DNA of 64,000 nt from Chloroflexales bacterium ZM16-3 (GTDB lineage: Bacteria; Chloroflexota; Chloroflexia; Chloroflexales; Chloroflexaceae). Under the pieces are notes generated by a model, which worked only from the letters and a program-made list of their open reading frames with translations, was not told where the DNA came from and did no database searches. This document shows positions 25,867 through 34,500 of this stretch, piece after piece. The DNA is taken from contig RYFE02000018.1 in NCBI GenBank assembly GCA_004138175.2, forward strand, positions 34,269 to 98,268. The letters are read 5' to 3'. Numbering within the stretch: position 1 is the stretch's first letter; each line of letters opens with the position of its first letter. The position numbers and the translations under genes were made by a program.

Positions 25867-27114
25867 TCACTCACCCCATCTGACGAAGATCAGGTAGTTT
25901 GCGAGGGCGGCCAGGCAGTAGCAGGCGGCGGTGGCGGCGAAGAGGGGCGCGAACCCGTAGGTGCGCTGAACCTCGGCGCTGATGGTGGGGGCGATGATAT
26001 AGGCGGCTGAGTAGGCTCCGCCGATCAGGCCGATCACCAGCGGCCGCGCGGCCTCGGGGGTCAGCTCCATCGCGTGGGCCTCGTAGAGTGGCGTGGCCAT
26101 ATTCATCAGGGCGCCGCGCATCACGGCCACGGCCGAGGCCACCCAGAGCGCGGGGGCTAGGCCGAGCAGCAGCAGGCAGGGGATGGCCAGGGCCTGGGTG
26201 ATCACGAAGCTGCGGGGCTTGCCCAGGCGCGCTGAGATGCGCGGGGCGATCAGGCTGGCGGCCCCGGTGGCCACGCCTACCACGGCGAAGATCAGCCCGA
26301 GGGTCGCGTCGGGTGCGCCGTAGCGCTGGCGGAAGTAGAGGCTCAGGTAGGGGATGAGCAGGGCCGCGCCGCACGAGATCAGCAGCGGCGAGATCAGGAG
26401 GCGCAGGGTGCCCCACGGTCGGGCCAGCAGCGCCCGCAGCACATCCCTGGATGCCGCGCCGCCGCCCGCAGCCTCGCCCGCCCTCGGCGGCACGCGCAGG
26501 GCCAGCAGCGGCACCGCCGAGGCGAGCACCACCACGGATGAGATCGCGAAGGTGGCCCGGTAGGCCCCCGCGCTCTGCGGGGCGATCTCCAGCAGGCGTG
26601 CGGCCAGGCCAGGCATCAGCCCGCCCACCAGGCTGCCCAGCCCCGCCACGCCGATGCTCAGCCCGAAGCTTGCGCTGAAGAGCAGGTCGCGCCCGCGCTC
26701 ATCGCTGGCCCGCATCATCAGCGGGGCGGCGCTCACCTGGAAGAGCGCCGCCGCCGGCCCGCCAAGGGCGGTTCCAAGCAGGATCGGCATCGGCTCCGGC
26801 CAGAGGGCCACGCTGAGCAGCGAGATGGCGGCCATGGCTGCCGCGAGGATCAGCGAGACCCGTAGCCCAGCGCGGGTCACTATCCACCAGATCGGCAGGC
26901 CGCACAGGACGCCGGCCAGCACTGGTGCGCTGTTCAGCAGGCCCAGCATCGAGCGCTCGCCCAGCAGCGGCAGCCGCAGCGTGCGCTCGCCGTAGCCGAG
27001 CGATACCAGGGCTAGGTTGAAGAAGATCCCGCTGATCGAGAGGCCGAAGGTGAGCAGGGCGACGTGGATGAGGTAGAGCCTGGCTGGCTGGCTAAAACTT
27101 GACATAATCAACAT
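25867..27114 (-). CDS. Major facilitator superfamily transporter
   Basis: A 415-residue integral membrane protein with about 12 hydrophobic helices. The ATG at 27114 overlaps the stop of the upstream beta-glucosidase as TAATG, so translation is coupled; a second ATG nine bases on is also possible. The central loop (RVPPRAGEAAGGGAASRDVLRAL) separates the two six-helix halves. The pairing with a GH1 glucosidase suggests sugar or glycoside uptake, but the MFS subfamily cannot be told by eye. Confidence 0.83.
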   Translation of the reverse strand: MLIMSSFSQPARLYLIHVALLTFGLSISGIFFNLALVSLGYGERTLRLPLLGERSMLGLLNSAPVLAGVLCGLPIWWIVTRAGLRVSLILAAAMAAISLLSVALWPEPMPILLGTALGGPAAALFQVSAAPLMMRASDERGRDLLFSASFGLSIGVAGLGSLVGGLMPGLAARLLEIAPQSAGAYRATFAISSVVVLASAVPLLALRVPPRAGEAAGGGAASRDVLRALLARPWGTLRLLISPLLISCGAALLIPYLSLYFRQRYGAPDATLGLIFAVVGVATGAASLIAPRISARLGKPRSFVITQALAIPCLLLLGLAPALWVASAVAVMRGALMNMATPLYEAHAMELTPEAARPLVIGLIGGAYSAAYIIAPTISAEVQRTYGFAPLFAATAACYCLAALANYLIFVRWGE

Positions 27115-28457
27115 TAGAGCCCGTTGCGAGCGATCACCTCGCGGAAGAAGTGTGCGCTGGCCTTCCAGGTTCGCCGCTGCGTCGCGTAGTCCGTGTAGAT
27201 CAGCCCGAAGCGCTTTGCGCAGCCCTGTGCCCACTCAAAGTTGTCCATCAGCGTCCAGACGAAGTAGCCCCGCAGGTCGGCCCCGTCGTCGATCGCCCGC
27301 CGCGCCGCCGCGATATGCGTCCGCAGGTAGTCTACCCGCGCCGCGTCATCGATCTGCCCGTCTGGGCCAACCACATCATTGAATGCCGCGCCGTTCTCGG
27401 TGATGTAGAGCGGCAGGTCAGTGTACTCGTGGGCCTTGGCTAGGGAATCCACGATGCAGTCCGGGTAGATCTCCCAGCCCATCGCCGTGGTCGGGCCGCG
27501 CGGGTGTACCTGCCGCGCCCCGGCCAGCGGGTCGCGCCAGTTGGCCGCGTGGGTCAGCCGCGTGTAGGTGTTCACCCCCAGAAAGTCGATGGGGCGGCTG
27601 ATCACCTCCATATCGCCGGGGCGCACGGGCGGGCGCATCAGGCGCCGCGCGAAGTGGCGCAGCATGTCCTCGGGGTAGCGCCCGCGAAAGAGCGGCTCCA
27701 GGAACATGCGGTTCATCGCCCCGTCGACCCGCCGGGCGGCGGCCACGTCGGCCGGTCGATCCGAGGCCGGGCGGTGCGGCCAGATTATCAGCACGATGCC
27801 GACCTGTGCGCCGGGCAGGCTCGCGGCGCAGAAGGCGTCTACCGCAAGGCCGTGCGAGAGCAGCAGGTGGTGGCCCGCAGGCAGAATGGCCCATGGGTTG
27901 CGCCGACCCGGCGCGTTCTCGCCGTTGCCGTAGCCGTAGAACGCCTGGATGAATGGCTCGTTGTGGGTTGCCCAGAGCGGCACCTCGTCGCCGAGGGCCT
28001 GGAACATAAAGCTGGCATACTCAGCGAAGCGCAGGGCCGTATCTCGTTCGGCCCAGCCGCCGCGATCCTCCAGTGCCTGCGGGAGATCCCAGTGGTAGAG
28101 CGTCGCCATTGGCACGATGCCTCTGTCGCGCAGGGCCGCCACCAGGCGTCGGTAGAAGTCGAGCCCGGCCTGGTTCGGTCGCCCGCCGCCGTTCGGGAAG
28201 ATGCGCGGCCAGGCGATGCTGAAGCGGTAGGATCCTAGCCCCAGCGCTGCCATATGCCCCACATCCTCCGCGTAGCGGTGGTAGTGGTCGCAGGCCACCT
28301 CGCCGGTGTCGCCCCCGGCGATTACCCCCGGCCGGCGCACGAAGCGATCCCAGATGCTCTCGCCCTTGCCGTCCGCGTCCCAGGCACCCTCGATCTGGTA
28401 GGCCGCTGTCGCTGCGCCCCAGAGGAAGCCAGGAGGAAAGCGCAGTTCGTCGCTCAT
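27114..28457 (-). CDS. GH1 beta-glucosidase
   Basis: A 447-residue cytoplasmic retaining glycosidase. FPPGFLWGAATAAYQIEGAW is the GH1 N-terminal signature; the acid/base Glu167 is in THNEP and the nucleophile Glu354 in YITENG; WTLMDNFEWAQGCAKRFGLIY is the C-terminal aglycone-site motif. The start at 28457 (MSDELRF) follows AAGGG; an ATG 36 bases upstream gives a 459-residue form without better signals. The stop overlaps the MFS start. Probable role: hydrolysis of cellobiose or related beta-glucosides. Confidence 0.92.
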   Translation of the reverse strand: MSDELRFPPGFLWGAATAAYQIEGAWDADGKGESIWDRFVRRPGVIAGGDTGEVACDHYHRYAEDVGHMAALGLGSYRFSIAWPRIFPNGGGRPNQAGLDFYRRLVAALRDRGIVPMATLYHWDLPQALEDRGGWAERDTALRFAEYASFMFQALGDEVPLWATHNEPFIQAFYGYGNGENAPGRRNPWAILPAGHHLLLSHGLAVDAFCAASLPGAQVGIVLIIWPHRPASDRPADVAAARRVDGAMNRMFLEPLFRGRYPEDMLRHFARRLMRPPVRPGDMEVISRPIDFLGVNTYTRLTHAANWRDPLAGARQVHPRGPTTAMGWEIYPDCIVDSLAKAHEYTDLPLYITENGAAFNDVVGPDGQIDDAARVDYLRTHIAAARRAIDDGADLRGYFVWTLMDNFEWAQGCAKRFGLIYTDYATQRRTWKASAHFFREVIARNGL

Positions 28458-28500
28458 AGGTGCCCTTGGGCTGTGCAGTGTGTTGTCGGGCATTATAGCC

Positions 28501-28539
28501 GATGGGGATGGGGATGGGGATGGGGATGGGGATGGGGGA
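28501..28539. repeat. (GGGGAT)n microsatellite
   Basis: Six tandem GATGGG/GGGGAT units on the plus strand form a candidate G-quadruplex 10-50 bases upstream of the GH1 start region. Confidence 0.85.
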
Positions 28540-28577
28540 CAGTTCAGCTATTGCCTGTTGCCTGTCCCCCCCTTGTA

Positions 28578-29078
28578 CTACCGCAGCGACGCTCTGAGCC
28601 CGTTGATCAACTGCTGCGTCTCCTCCGGGGTCAGCTTCGCCTCGGGGTGGATGAGCAGGAAGTCTTTCGTTGGCATCTTGCCGCGCTGGATCTGCTCGGC
28701 GGACTCATCGCCGGCCTCGTCGCGCTCGCGCACCTTGCTCCACTCCGAGAAGTTCATTTTCTCGCGGCCCTCGGTGACGTGGCGCGTCACCAGCCAGGAG
28801 ACAGGGGCGACCTTGCTGTACCAGGGCCAGACCGTCTCGTTGCTATGGCAGTCGAAGCAGGCCCGCACGGCCAGGGCGCGGGTCTGCGGGCTGTCCCATG
28901 CTGGCTCATCTAGGACGGGCGGGTTGTTCTGGAAGGCCCAGACGGGCACCAGTTGGATGAGGACGAAGAGGCCGATGACAGCGATGGCGATGTTGCGGGG
29001 GCGGAGCAGCGTGCGAAGGAGCGAGGGACGGGGTTCGGCGGTGCGTTTGCCGCTGGGCTGGTTGGCCGAGGTGCTCAA
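28578..29078 (-). CDS. Membrane-anchored heme-binding-domain protein
   Basis: A 166-residue protein with one N-terminal membrane helix (NIAIAVIGLFVLIQLVPVWA) and a Haem_bd-type domain: CFDCHSNETVWPWYSKVAPVSWLVTRHVTEGREKMNFSEW-like sequence, with a CxxCH c-type heme motif followed by the family's WP-WY and N-F-S-[ED]-W features. The start is a TTG at 29078 because GGAGGA precedes it at proper spacing; the ATG upstream at 29153 lacks a site. Expected location is the outer face of the membrane; the electron partner is unknown. Confidence 0.82.
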   Translation of the reverse strand: MSTSANQPSGKRTAEPRPSLLRTLLRPRNIAIAVIGLFVLIQLVPVWAFQNNPPVLDEPAWDSPQTRALAVRACFDCHSNETVWPWYSKVAPVSWLVTRHVTEGREKMNFSEWSKVRERDEAGDESAEQIQRGKMPTKDFLLIHPEAKLTPEETQQLINGLRASLR

Positions 29079-29254
29079 GAGAAGGTTCCTCCAGATGCGG
29101 TGCGGTGTGAATGTGTGGGCCTGACCTTTTTGTGAATGATGCGGCACTATCATAGATCAGGAAGATTGGAAAGAGATGAGAAATCTCTAGGACACGTAGA
29201 CACTGATCCGCAAGATTGAACCTCGTCTATGACGCAATAGAGCAAAAGGAACGC

Positions 29255-29315
29255 TGTCACCCTGAGCGAAGCGAAGGGTCCCGACCGGGATTCTTCGCTT
29301 CGCTCAGAATGACAG
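29255..29315. repeat. REP-like palindrome, copy 3
   Basis: TGTCACCCTGAGCGAAGCGA and following GGGTCCCG face TTCTTCGCTTCGCTCAGAATG; less perfect than the other two copies. Confidence 0.75.
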
Positions 29316-29487
29316 GTAAACGCCACGGCGTTCCTTACTTGCGGTACTGCTATATGACGTATTGTTCATCTGGGGGGCGCTAATCTTTGCGCTATTTTGC
29401 ACTGCTAATGAATGGATTGTTATGCAATATCAACTCTCGGCGTGCTAAAATACGCCACACAGTTAAAGAACATCTCCTCTCATGACG

Positions 29488-29568
29488 CCGTGTAGTGTCT
29501 CCTGCTTCCGTCTTCCGTCGCTTGTCGGCGCAGGGTGCGATGCATCTTGCCGAATACCTACTACACGG
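29488..29568. promoter_or_regulatory. Candidate BlaI-type operator pair
   Basis: CCGTGTAGT and ACTACACGG are exact complements 63 bases apart, with the second touching an AT-rich likely promoter. A near copy, ACTACAAGG, lies at 31376-31384 upstream of the giant secreted protein. Function is inferred from the neighbouring repressor. Confidence 0.35.
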
Positions 29569-29619
29569 TATATTATATCTACAGACTGGCGGTGGCCGCC
29601 ATAGTAGAGGAGTCAGGTG

Positions 29620-30066
29620 ATGATGAATCGCAAAGGCCGTATTGTTACGGCATTTCGCCCGCACAGTGAGGGGTTGTCTAAGCTCTTCGGCTCCCTCGAG
29701 TCGGATATTATGGATCTGGTGTGGCAGCACGAGGAAGCGACCGCTCGTGATGTTTTTGAATCATTGCGTGATCAGGGTCAGCGGCTTTCGTATGGCGCGG
29801 TGAAGACGGTTCTAGATCGGCTGGTTCAGAAGGATGTGCTGCAGCGGCACATGGAGAACAACCAGTATCTCTATCGCGCCCCGCTCAGCCGTGAAGAGTT
29901 CACCACCTCTGCGGTACGCGAGATCATCTCAAGCCTGGTCGATAGCTTCGGCGCTCCTGTCTACGCGCAGTTCTTCGATCAGATGCAGGAGAGCGACCCG
30001 GATCAGATTGTCCGCCTGACTGAGATGATCAACGCTGCTGAGCAGAAGAAGCGAAAGACGCCATGA
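29620..30066 (+). CDS. blaI: BlaI/MecI-family transcriptional repressor
   Basis: A 148-residue winged-helix protein. LFGSLESDIMDLVWQHEEATARDVFESL and LSYGAVKTVLDRLVQKDVLQRHMENNQYLYRAPLSREEF form the DNA-binding domain of the BlaI/MecI/CopY family, followed by a dimerisation helix region. There is no cysteine, so the copper-sensing CxCxxxxCxC tail of CopY is absent and induction is more likely by proteolysis through the M56 protein that follows. ATG at 29620 or 29623 follows GAGGAG. It precedes the secreted copper-oxidase operon. Confidence 0.88.
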   Translation: MMNRKGRIVTAFRPHSEGLSKLFGSLESDIMDLVWQHEEATARDVFESLRDQGQRLSYGAVKTVLDRLVQKDVLQRHMENNQYLYRAPLSREEFTTSAVREIISSLVDSFGAPVYAQFFDQMQESDPDQIVRLTEMINAAEQKKRKTP

Positions 30067-30158
30067 TCGCGCTTGCGGATGTGTAGTTTGCCTGGGGGGG
30101 CGAACCCACATCCTACAGCGTTATGCGTCGGGTATCGGCAAGGTCTTGACTTGTGATA

Positions 30159-30166
30159 GGGGGGGG
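30159..30166 (+). promoter_or_regulatory. G8 tract serving as ribosome binding site
   Basis: Eight consecutive G directly before TATG form the only SD-like sequence of the M56 gene, so slippage would change SD spacing. Confidence 0.45.
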
Positions 30167-30167
30167 T

Positions 30168-31184
30168 ATGGGCGAGGGAGTTATTCCTTACGAGCCGTAT
30201 CATCCACATCTTGGCTATACCTTAGCCGTGACGTGTGTGGCATGGTTGGTTGTCTATCTGTACAACCGCTACGTCCTGTCGGATCGTCCCCGCATGCGTG
30301 TGCTGCTTGTGAGCATTGCGATTGGCCTGCCGCTGTTCGCTGAGCTTGGGAACTATGCTATCTTCTGGCTACGGCCCGGTGCCGAGACAACCGTCGGCAA
30401 TGTGATGTCGCACCTCCACCAGTCATACCTACAGCCGCTCCAGATCGATATCTTCCTCTCTTCGCAAACCCTCCTGCTGATCTCCTCCGCTCTGTGCGCG
30501 CTGATGTTTGTCTCCCTGTTGCGTTTTATCTACGGGAGCTATCGGCTGCACCAGGGTCTTCAGATCGCCATTCCCCTGCCTGATACTGAGTACGCCCCGC
30601 TTCAGTCGCGCTTTGAGCAGATCGCTGTTGAGCACGGGATCAGCATCCCCTCGGTTGAGGTCATCCCGCTACAGGCGCCGCTCGCCTTCACCACCGGGCT
30701 GATCAGGCCACGGATCTATATCACCGAGTCCTTGCTCGCGCTGCTCACCGCCGATGAGACGATGGCCGTGTTCTGCCACGAGCTGGCCCACGTCCACCGC
30801 CACGATAACCTCTGGAACTGGGTTATTCGTATCCTGCGCGATGTGGTCTGGTTTGTGCCCTTCAGCCATATCGGTTGGAAGTGGATGGTGACGAGCCAGG
30901 ATGAGGACTGTGACGCGATGGCGGTGCGGCTCACCAAGGAGCCGCTGGCCCTCGCCCGCGCGCTGGTGAAGGTTGCCGGTGCCTGGACGAAGGCGGAGCT
31001 GCCGCCGCTGATCAGTGCCACTGCCTTTGCCGCAGCCCGCACCGATATTACTTCGCGGGTTGAGCAGATGATCGCGCTCGTCGATGACTCTCGCCGCACA
31101 AGCTGGCGCACGCTGGTCGGCGCGTATATGATCGCTGCTGCGCTGCCTATCTTGGCTGTGCTTCCTTCCCTGCTCGGATCATAA
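30168..31184 (+). CDS. M56 family membrane metalloprotease (BlaR1-like, no sensor domain)
   Basis: A 338-residue membrane protease. Hydrophobic helices at residues about 15-35, 48-70 and 100-125 precede the cytoplasmic gluzincin domain with FCHELAHVHRHDN (HExxH) and the third ligand region DEDCDAMAVRL. The C-terminus is one more helix (TLVGAYMIAAALPILAVL). The extracellular penicillin-binding sensor of BlaR1/MecR1 is missing, so the signal is not obviously a beta-lactam. Paired with the repressor 100 bases upstream, it should cleave or trigger cleavage of BlaI. The ATG at 30168 follows the G8 tract; an in-frame GTG at 30153 is possible. Confidence 0.85.
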   Translation: MGEGVIPYEPYHPHLGYTLAVTCVAWLVVYLYNRYVLSDRPRMRVLLVSIAIGLPLFAELGNYAIFWLRPGAETTVGNVMSHLHQSYLQPLQIDIFLSSQTLLLISSALCALMFVSLLRFIYGSYRLHQGLQIAIPLPDTEYAPLQSRFEQIAVEHGISIPSVEVIPLQAPLAFTTGLIRPRIYITESLLALLTADETMAVFCHELAHVHRHDNLWNWVIRILRDVVWFVPFSHIGWKWMVTSQDEDCDAMAVRLTKEPLALARALVKVAGAWTKAELPPLISATAFAAARTDITSRVEQMIALVDDSRRTSWRTLVGAYMIAAALPILAVLPSLLGS

Positions 31185-31580
31185 GGTTCGTTTCTGCGGA
31201 GGCTGCTCTCGCACTGGTGGGCTAGTGCGCCTCTGCAGCCTCTCGTTCGCCTGAATTATTTGTGATATATTTCTCAATCATCTTCTACATCGCGTATAGA
31301 TACAGCATCATCTTCACTGCCTCACCAGGTATGGAATTGCAGGTATCCTTCGCACAAGCTACCACATGCTGTATTACTACAAGGTTTTTAAGCTTATCTA
31401 CCCTGGGGGGGGGGATTATGACACTCGCAGCATCGCCCTAACTTCTGCCGCCGGGGAGCGCCCGTCAGGCGCGCTCCCGGTCGCCTCGCAACGGCCAGTA
31501 TCTCACAATTGCTCGCAGCAGCCGACGCCCTATGGCGCTCGGCAGGGATCGTATTGTCTCTGAAGGTTTAGGGGGAATCA
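31185..31580. other. Intergenic region before the giant secreted protein
   Basis: Contains a hairpin at 31199-31242 (GAGGCTGC ... GCAGCCTC with an inner GCACT/AGTGC stem) that may terminate the M56 transcript, a possible operator-like ACTACAAGG at 31376-31384, a G10 tract at 31405-31414 followed by a seven-codon mini-ORF starting ATG 31418, a hairpin at 31454-31478 (GGGAGCGC/GCGCTCCC), and SD AGGGGGAA before 31581. Confidence 0.5.
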
Positions 31581-34500
31581 ATGACCGCACCGCGCACAAA
31601 GCAACTCAGGCTCCTCAGCCTACTGCTCATGCTGGCCATGGCCGTGGCCGCGCTGCCCACGCTCGGCAGCCCGCCCGTGGCCCAGGCCGCCGCTCCGAAT
31701 GTGTTGCACTGGAATGGAAATGATCCGTCGAATGGGTCAAACTTCGTCGTCGTCGGGATCGACCCGAAGCACCCCGGCGTTGAGACGCCGATCGAACCAT
31801 TTTCGTTTCTGATCGTTGAGGACAATGTCGGCAACAATACGCAGCTGCGCGAGGATGGCTGCGACCGCAGTAATCTGGCGTACCCGGACGGCTGCGACTG
31901 GACCTCGATCAAGACGCAGACCGGCTACGCCCCGATTGTGACCCAGGGCGTCACGGCTGATTTTGATGGCAGTGTGAACGGGCTTTTTGCCGGTGGCATC
32001 AATCTGCCCGATGGCAACTACATGATCTCGGTCACGGCCAACGGCTATAAGATCGACGGCACCTGGTTCACCATTCCGCTCCAGGAGGGCGAGGTGGTCA
32101 AGGTGCAGATGAACACCTACGACCTGCCAACCGCAACCCTGCGCGCGGTGGTGTTCAACGATAACCGCTCGACCAATGGCCAGCCCGACCTACCCGCCGA
32201 GATGGGCATCACCGGCACCCCCGGCGCGGCCGGTGAGCCCGGCGAGCAGCCTGGCCTGGCTGGCTTCCGGGTCACGGTGAACGACACCCTCGGCGAGGTG
32301 ACGAACGATGTGTTCGGCAACCCGATCTGCACGATCTACGAGCGTGATGACAATGGTGATGTTGTCTACCGCGACGAGAATGGTGCCATTGTTGCCGACC
32401 ATGCTGATGGCAGCCCGAGCTTCGCTAATGCTATTAATCAGCCCGTTGACATCGCTCATCAGCAACTGAACGGCTGTCTCTACTCTAGCGACGGCACCGC
32501 CCCCGACCTGGGCGACCCGGCCAACTCGCCGCTGCTCTCCGGCCAGGTGGCCATCCCCAACATGGGGCCGAACCGCTACACCATGCTGTCCACCCCGCCC
32601 GACGGCGAGACCTGGATCCAGACTGCCACCCTTGAGGGCAACCACGACTGGGATGTCTGGGTGCAGGAGGGCTCCACCGGCTACGATACCGAGTTCGCTA
32701 TCGCTGGCGAGCCCTTCCCCTGGGTGCCCTTCGGCTTTGTCAAGCCCACCGCGAACCCTGAGCTTGGCCTCAACCCCGCCGCCGCCGGCGGCATCAGGGG
32801 TAGCGTGGCGGCCGTGACAGTCTACACCCCCGGTGTGGGCGGCATCCCTTACTCCGGCTCGATCTGGGCCGGCCTGAGCGGCGCCAAGTACGACAAGCCG
32901 ATCGAGAACCCCTGGATCGCCATCTCCGACCTGAACAATGGCGACCAGACCCTCTGGGTGGGCCAGGGCGACGCGAATGGCAACTTCTACGTGCCCCACG
33001 TGCCCGACGGCACCTACCAGATCAGCTGGTGGGACTTCGATCAGCTGTATCTGCTCGACTGGCAGCAGGTTGATGTGAAGAACGGCCAGATCACCGACGT
33101 GGGCCAGTTGCACCTGACGGCCTGGTATGCCCACCTGAGCGGTCGGGTCTGCACCGACCTGAACTACGATGGTGTCTGTCAGGATAACGAGCCCGGCATC
33201 GACGCCTTCCCGCTGGCGGTGAAGCGGCGCACCAACTCGCTGATCGACCGTGGCAGCATGGGTGCCGTCACCGATTCGCTCGGCAACTACACGATGGACT
33301 CGGTCTACCCGCTGACGGCGTGGATTGTGATCGAGGCATATAGCGATACCTACTACACCACTGGCGTGACCTTCTGGGCCGACAATAGCCCGCTCACCGA
33401 CCCCAATGATCCGACAAGCCCGCCGGTGAAGAGCCATATTGAAGGTGCCGGCGTCGATGTGAACTTCCTGTCGATCATCGGCCAGAATGGCTACCTTGAC
33501 TGGGCTGTGCAGCGCTACAACGCCCTGCCCTTCGCCAAGAATGACCCGAACGGCAATGAGATCCCGCACAACGGCGGCATCGTCGGCACGGTCAGCTACG
33601 ACACCACCCGCAACGAACTGAACCCGCGCGAGGTGGCGGTGGAGAACTGGCAGGTCGGCATCCCTGGCCTGACGGTCAACCTCTACAAGCCGCAGACCTG
33701 CACTCTTGCCGACAACCTGCCCAATGGCGAGACCTGCGTGCCCAACCCCAATGGGGCGGGCCGCTATGTGGCCGATGCGAACGGGGCGATTAAGAAGAGC
33801 ACCTTGCTCGCCACGACCGAGACCGAGAGCTGGGTGCGGCCGCAGGATTGTGTGGCCCGTGGGCCGGACGGCACGCCGCTCGACCCGACCTTCTTCAAGG
33901 CGCTGCCCGTAACTGACGGCACCGGCCGCGATTGCCTAGAAGGCCCGATGATCGGCACGCAGTTCGGCAGCGAGTATGCGGCGGTGGATGGCAACTGGGG
34001 CTTCACCGAGGACTCCAACGGCAACCCGCTGCTCCCCGGCGACTACCTGGTTGAGGTGGTGAACCCGGATGACGCCTATGGTCGCAAGCAGTATCAGGTG
34101 ACCCGTGAGGAGGACATCAACGTCTTCAGCGGCGACTCCTACGCACCGCAGGTGGCCCTGCCGGCCTGCGCCGGCGATATGCACACGGTGGACGTGGCCG
34201 GTATCGGCGATGACGGCGACTACGCCGTGGATAACCCGGACTTTGTGGCGATGGGCGGCAGCCCCTTTGAGGGCCAGCAGAAGCCGCTCTGCGACACCAA
34301 GCTGGTGACGCTGGGTAATGGTCGCTCGGTGGCCCCGAGCTTCACCTTCTTCACCCCGGTGCCCCTGCCGGGCCGCTGGTTCGGCTACATCGTGGACGAC
34401 CTGAACCTGTCGTCGAACCCGCAGGATCTGCTGTTCGGCGAGAAGGCCGGCGTGGCCAATTCCCCGATCGGTATCTACGACTACGCCAACCGGCTGGTGC

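Larger units (their letters stand above)
29079..29619. other. Intergenic region with repeat and candidate operators
   Basis: AT-richer 540-base gap. It holds the REP-like palindrome at 29255-29315 and a 9-base inverted pair CCGTGTAGT (29488-29496) and ACTACACGG (29560-29568) upstream of the BlaI-type gene. The ACA/TGT cores resemble BlaI half-sites. AT-rich TATATTATAT directly follows the second half-site. Confidence 0.5.

Noticed and set aside
29620..30066. Calling the repressor CopY (copper sensor) because of the copper operon
   Set aside because: It contains no cysteine, so the copper-binding tail is missing.
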